From assembly GCA_030447005.1 (NCBI GenBank), contig JAUJME010000062.1, positions 1-8,070 on the forward strand: DNA of 8,070 nucleotides, given 5' to 3'. Shown one piece after another: positions 6,880 to 8,070 of the stretch. The notes beneath the pieces are model-generated. The model did no database searches, was not told the DNA's origin, and saw nothing but the letters and a program-made list of their open reading frames with translations. The position numbers and the translations under genes are program-made. The stretch comes from Solirubrobacteraceae bacterium (GTDB lineage: Bacteria > Actinomycetota > Thermoleophilia > Solirubrobacterales > Solirubrobacteraceae). Within the stretch, counting starts at the first letter, position 1, and each line of letters starts with the position of its first letter.

Positions 6880-8070
6880 CTAGGGGAGGCGCCGGAGCGA
6901 GGCGGCGATCCCGATCATCTGCGGGTTGGTGAGCCTCCGCCGGAGGGTGTTGGAGACCCAGTAGACGGCCCGGTCGGTCCGCCAGGCGACGAGCCGCAGC
7001 TTGCGCCCGTCGTAGTAGAGCTGGAGCTTGCGCCCGTTGCGCGTGACCGTCTCCGACGGGTCGTCGAGGATCGGCGGCTCACGCCACGTCGTGCCCTGGA
7101 TCCCGTAGTACTCCGAGAAGCCGAAGTCCGTCATCCGCGTCGAGAGGCGGTATGCGCGGTGCAGCGTGCCGCGCTCGTCGCGCAGCGTGTAGACCCGCGT
7201 GGTCGGCTCGCTCGAAAGCCCGCCGTCGAGCGTGGCGTTGGCCCGCTTGAGGCCCGGGAAGTAGAAGGGGAACTTCACCTTCGACGCGACGAGGACCGCC
7301 TGGTCCTCGCCCTCGCGCCGCGCCTCTTCGAGGCCCGGGATCGTCCGGCCGTCGACGCGCTTCTTCGGGCGCTTGCGGCGCTTGGGCTCCTCGGCGGGCG
7401 GCGACTGCTTGCTGGTCACGACCGCCCGGGCGGCCATGAACTCGTCGACCGTCTCGTCGATCGCGTCCTGATCGGCGGTGAGGTAGGCCCCGTCGCCCTC
7501 CTCGCCCGTGATGCGGAACTCCACCTCGCGCACCGGCTTCTCGGCGCTGAAGATCGCCAGCTTGGCCAGGCCGAAGAGCTGCTTGGTCTTGCGCAGGCCC
7601 GCATCGGAGTCGAAGTAGCGGGCGAACACCCGAGCCAGGGTCTTCGTCCTGCGCGGATCCATCAGCTTGCGAATGCCGCCCTGGCTCTTGAGCTGGCGCA
7701 GGAAGTCCTGCTGGCGCGCGGCGCGGTAGAGGTCGTTGTCGGAGTGCCGGTGGCGGACGTAGTCGAGGGCCTTCTGACCGCAGAGCTTCTGATAGCCCGG
7801 CTTGATGTCGATCGCGGCGTAGCGCTCGCCGCCGCCGGAGTTGTCGTTGAAGTAGCGGCGATCGACGTCGTAGTAGACGCAGCCGATGTAGTTGACGGCC
7901 CGCCGGAAGCCGCCGAAGTTGATCCCGATCACGTTGTTGATCTGAAACGGCCGCTCGGCGGTGCCGAGCACCGCCTTGACGGTCTTGAGCGTGAGCCGCT
8001 CGCCGCCCTGCTCGAAGGCCGCGTTGATCTTCGTCGGCACGTCGTTGCCGGGGATCGTCACCTTGAGGTC
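6880..8070 (-). CDS. LytR-CpsA-Psr (LCP) family cell-wall glycopolymer ligase, 5' end outside window
   Basis: LCP proteins are membrane-anchored extracytoplasmic phosphotransferases that move glycopolymers from a polyprenyl-phosphate lipid onto peptidoglycan or related acceptors. The 396 residues present start inside the LCP domain; the membrane anchor and first conserved Arg/Asp positions lie upstream of the window. Visible landmarks (numbered from the window edge) are DLKVTIPG (1-8), KINAAFEQGG (14-23), GINFGGFRRAVNYIGCV (49-65) and GYQKLCGQKALDYVRHRHSD (92-111), then Arg116 and RQQDF (119-123) with their conserved arginines. Cys64 and Cys97 stand where many family members have Gly and Asn/Asp. 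After about residue 225 comes a Lys/Arg/Pro-rich linker (PKRRKRPKKR), then an unassigned C-terminal domain of about 150 residues with YYGIQGTTW and YWVSNTL. The GTG at 8061 is internal to the domain, not the start. It precedes the sugar-nucleotide genes and fits as the polymer-attachment step. Confidence 0.9.
   Translation of the reverse strand, partial: DLKVTIPGNDVPTKINAAFEQGGERLTLKTVKAVLGTAERPFQINNVIGINFGGFRRAVNYIGCVYYDVDRRYFNDNSGGGERYAAIDIKPGYQKLCGQKALDYVRHRHSDNDLYRAARQQDFLRQLKSQGGIRKLMDPRRTKTLARVFARYFDSDAGLRKTKQLFGLAKLAIFSAEKPVREVEFRITGEEGDGAYLTADQDAIDETVDEFMAARAVVTSKQSPPAEEPKRRKRPKKRVDGRTIPGLEEARREGEDQAVLVASKVKFPFYFPGLKRANATLDGGLSSEPTTRVYTLRDERGTLHRAYRLSTRMTDFGFSEYYGIQGTTWREPPILDDPSETVTRNGRKLQLYYDGRKLRLVAWRTDRAVYWVSNTLRRRLTNPQMIGIAASLRRLP

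Overview
The window is one uninterrupted run of six genes, all on the minus strand, in very GC-rich DNA with almost exclusively G- or C-ending codons. Transcription runs from high to low coordinates. The GC content, the bifunctional glucose/mannose phosphate isomerase, the LytR-CpsA-Psr protein with its particular C-terminal domain and the GTG starts point to a high-GC actinobacterium. The Thermoleophilia (Solirubrobacter or Conexibacter type) are the best guess, but this is judged by resemblance only, without a database search.

Layout in transcription order: (1) 8070-6880, 3' part of an LCP (LytR-CpsA-Psr) cell-wall glycopolymer ligase whose start lies outside the window; (2) 6854-4167, UDP-glucose 6-dehydrogenase interrupted by a 458-residue intein (6077-4704) that carries a LAGLIDADG homing endonuclease; (3) 4156-3056, a sugar-1-phosphate nucleotidylyltransferase with a C-terminal left-handed beta-helix, probably mannose-1-phosphate guanylyltransferase; (4) 3056-1995, bifunctional phosphoglucose/phosphomannose isomerase, whose GTG start overlaps the previous stop by one base; (5) 1962-1303, a small membrane-anchored GGDEF diguanylate cyclase; (6) 1280-1, an aldehyde dehydrogenase whose 3' end lies outside the window. 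Gaps between genes are 25, 10, -1, 32 and 22 bases, so the genes are probably co-transcribed. No gene-free stretch reaches 300 bases, and no promoter, terminator, RNA gene or CRISPR array is visible.

Genes 2-4 make sugar precursors: the isomerase supplies mannose-6-phosphate from fructose-6-phosphate, the nucleotidylyltransferase activates a sugar-1-phosphate (probably to GDP-mannose), and Ugd makes UDP-glucuronate. The LCP protein could attach the finished polymer to the cell wall, and the diguanylate cyclase could tie polymer production to c-di-GMP. No phosphomannomutase or glycosyltransferase lies in the window. The ALDH has no evident link to this pathway.

The main point of interest is the intein. 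It sits exactly in front of the catalytic cysteine of Ugd, so the +1 residue needed for splicing is also the enzyme's active-site thiol. It ends in His-Gln rather than the usual His-Asn, appears to have an intact homing endonuclease, and is flanked by T-ending codons that are unusual for this gene.
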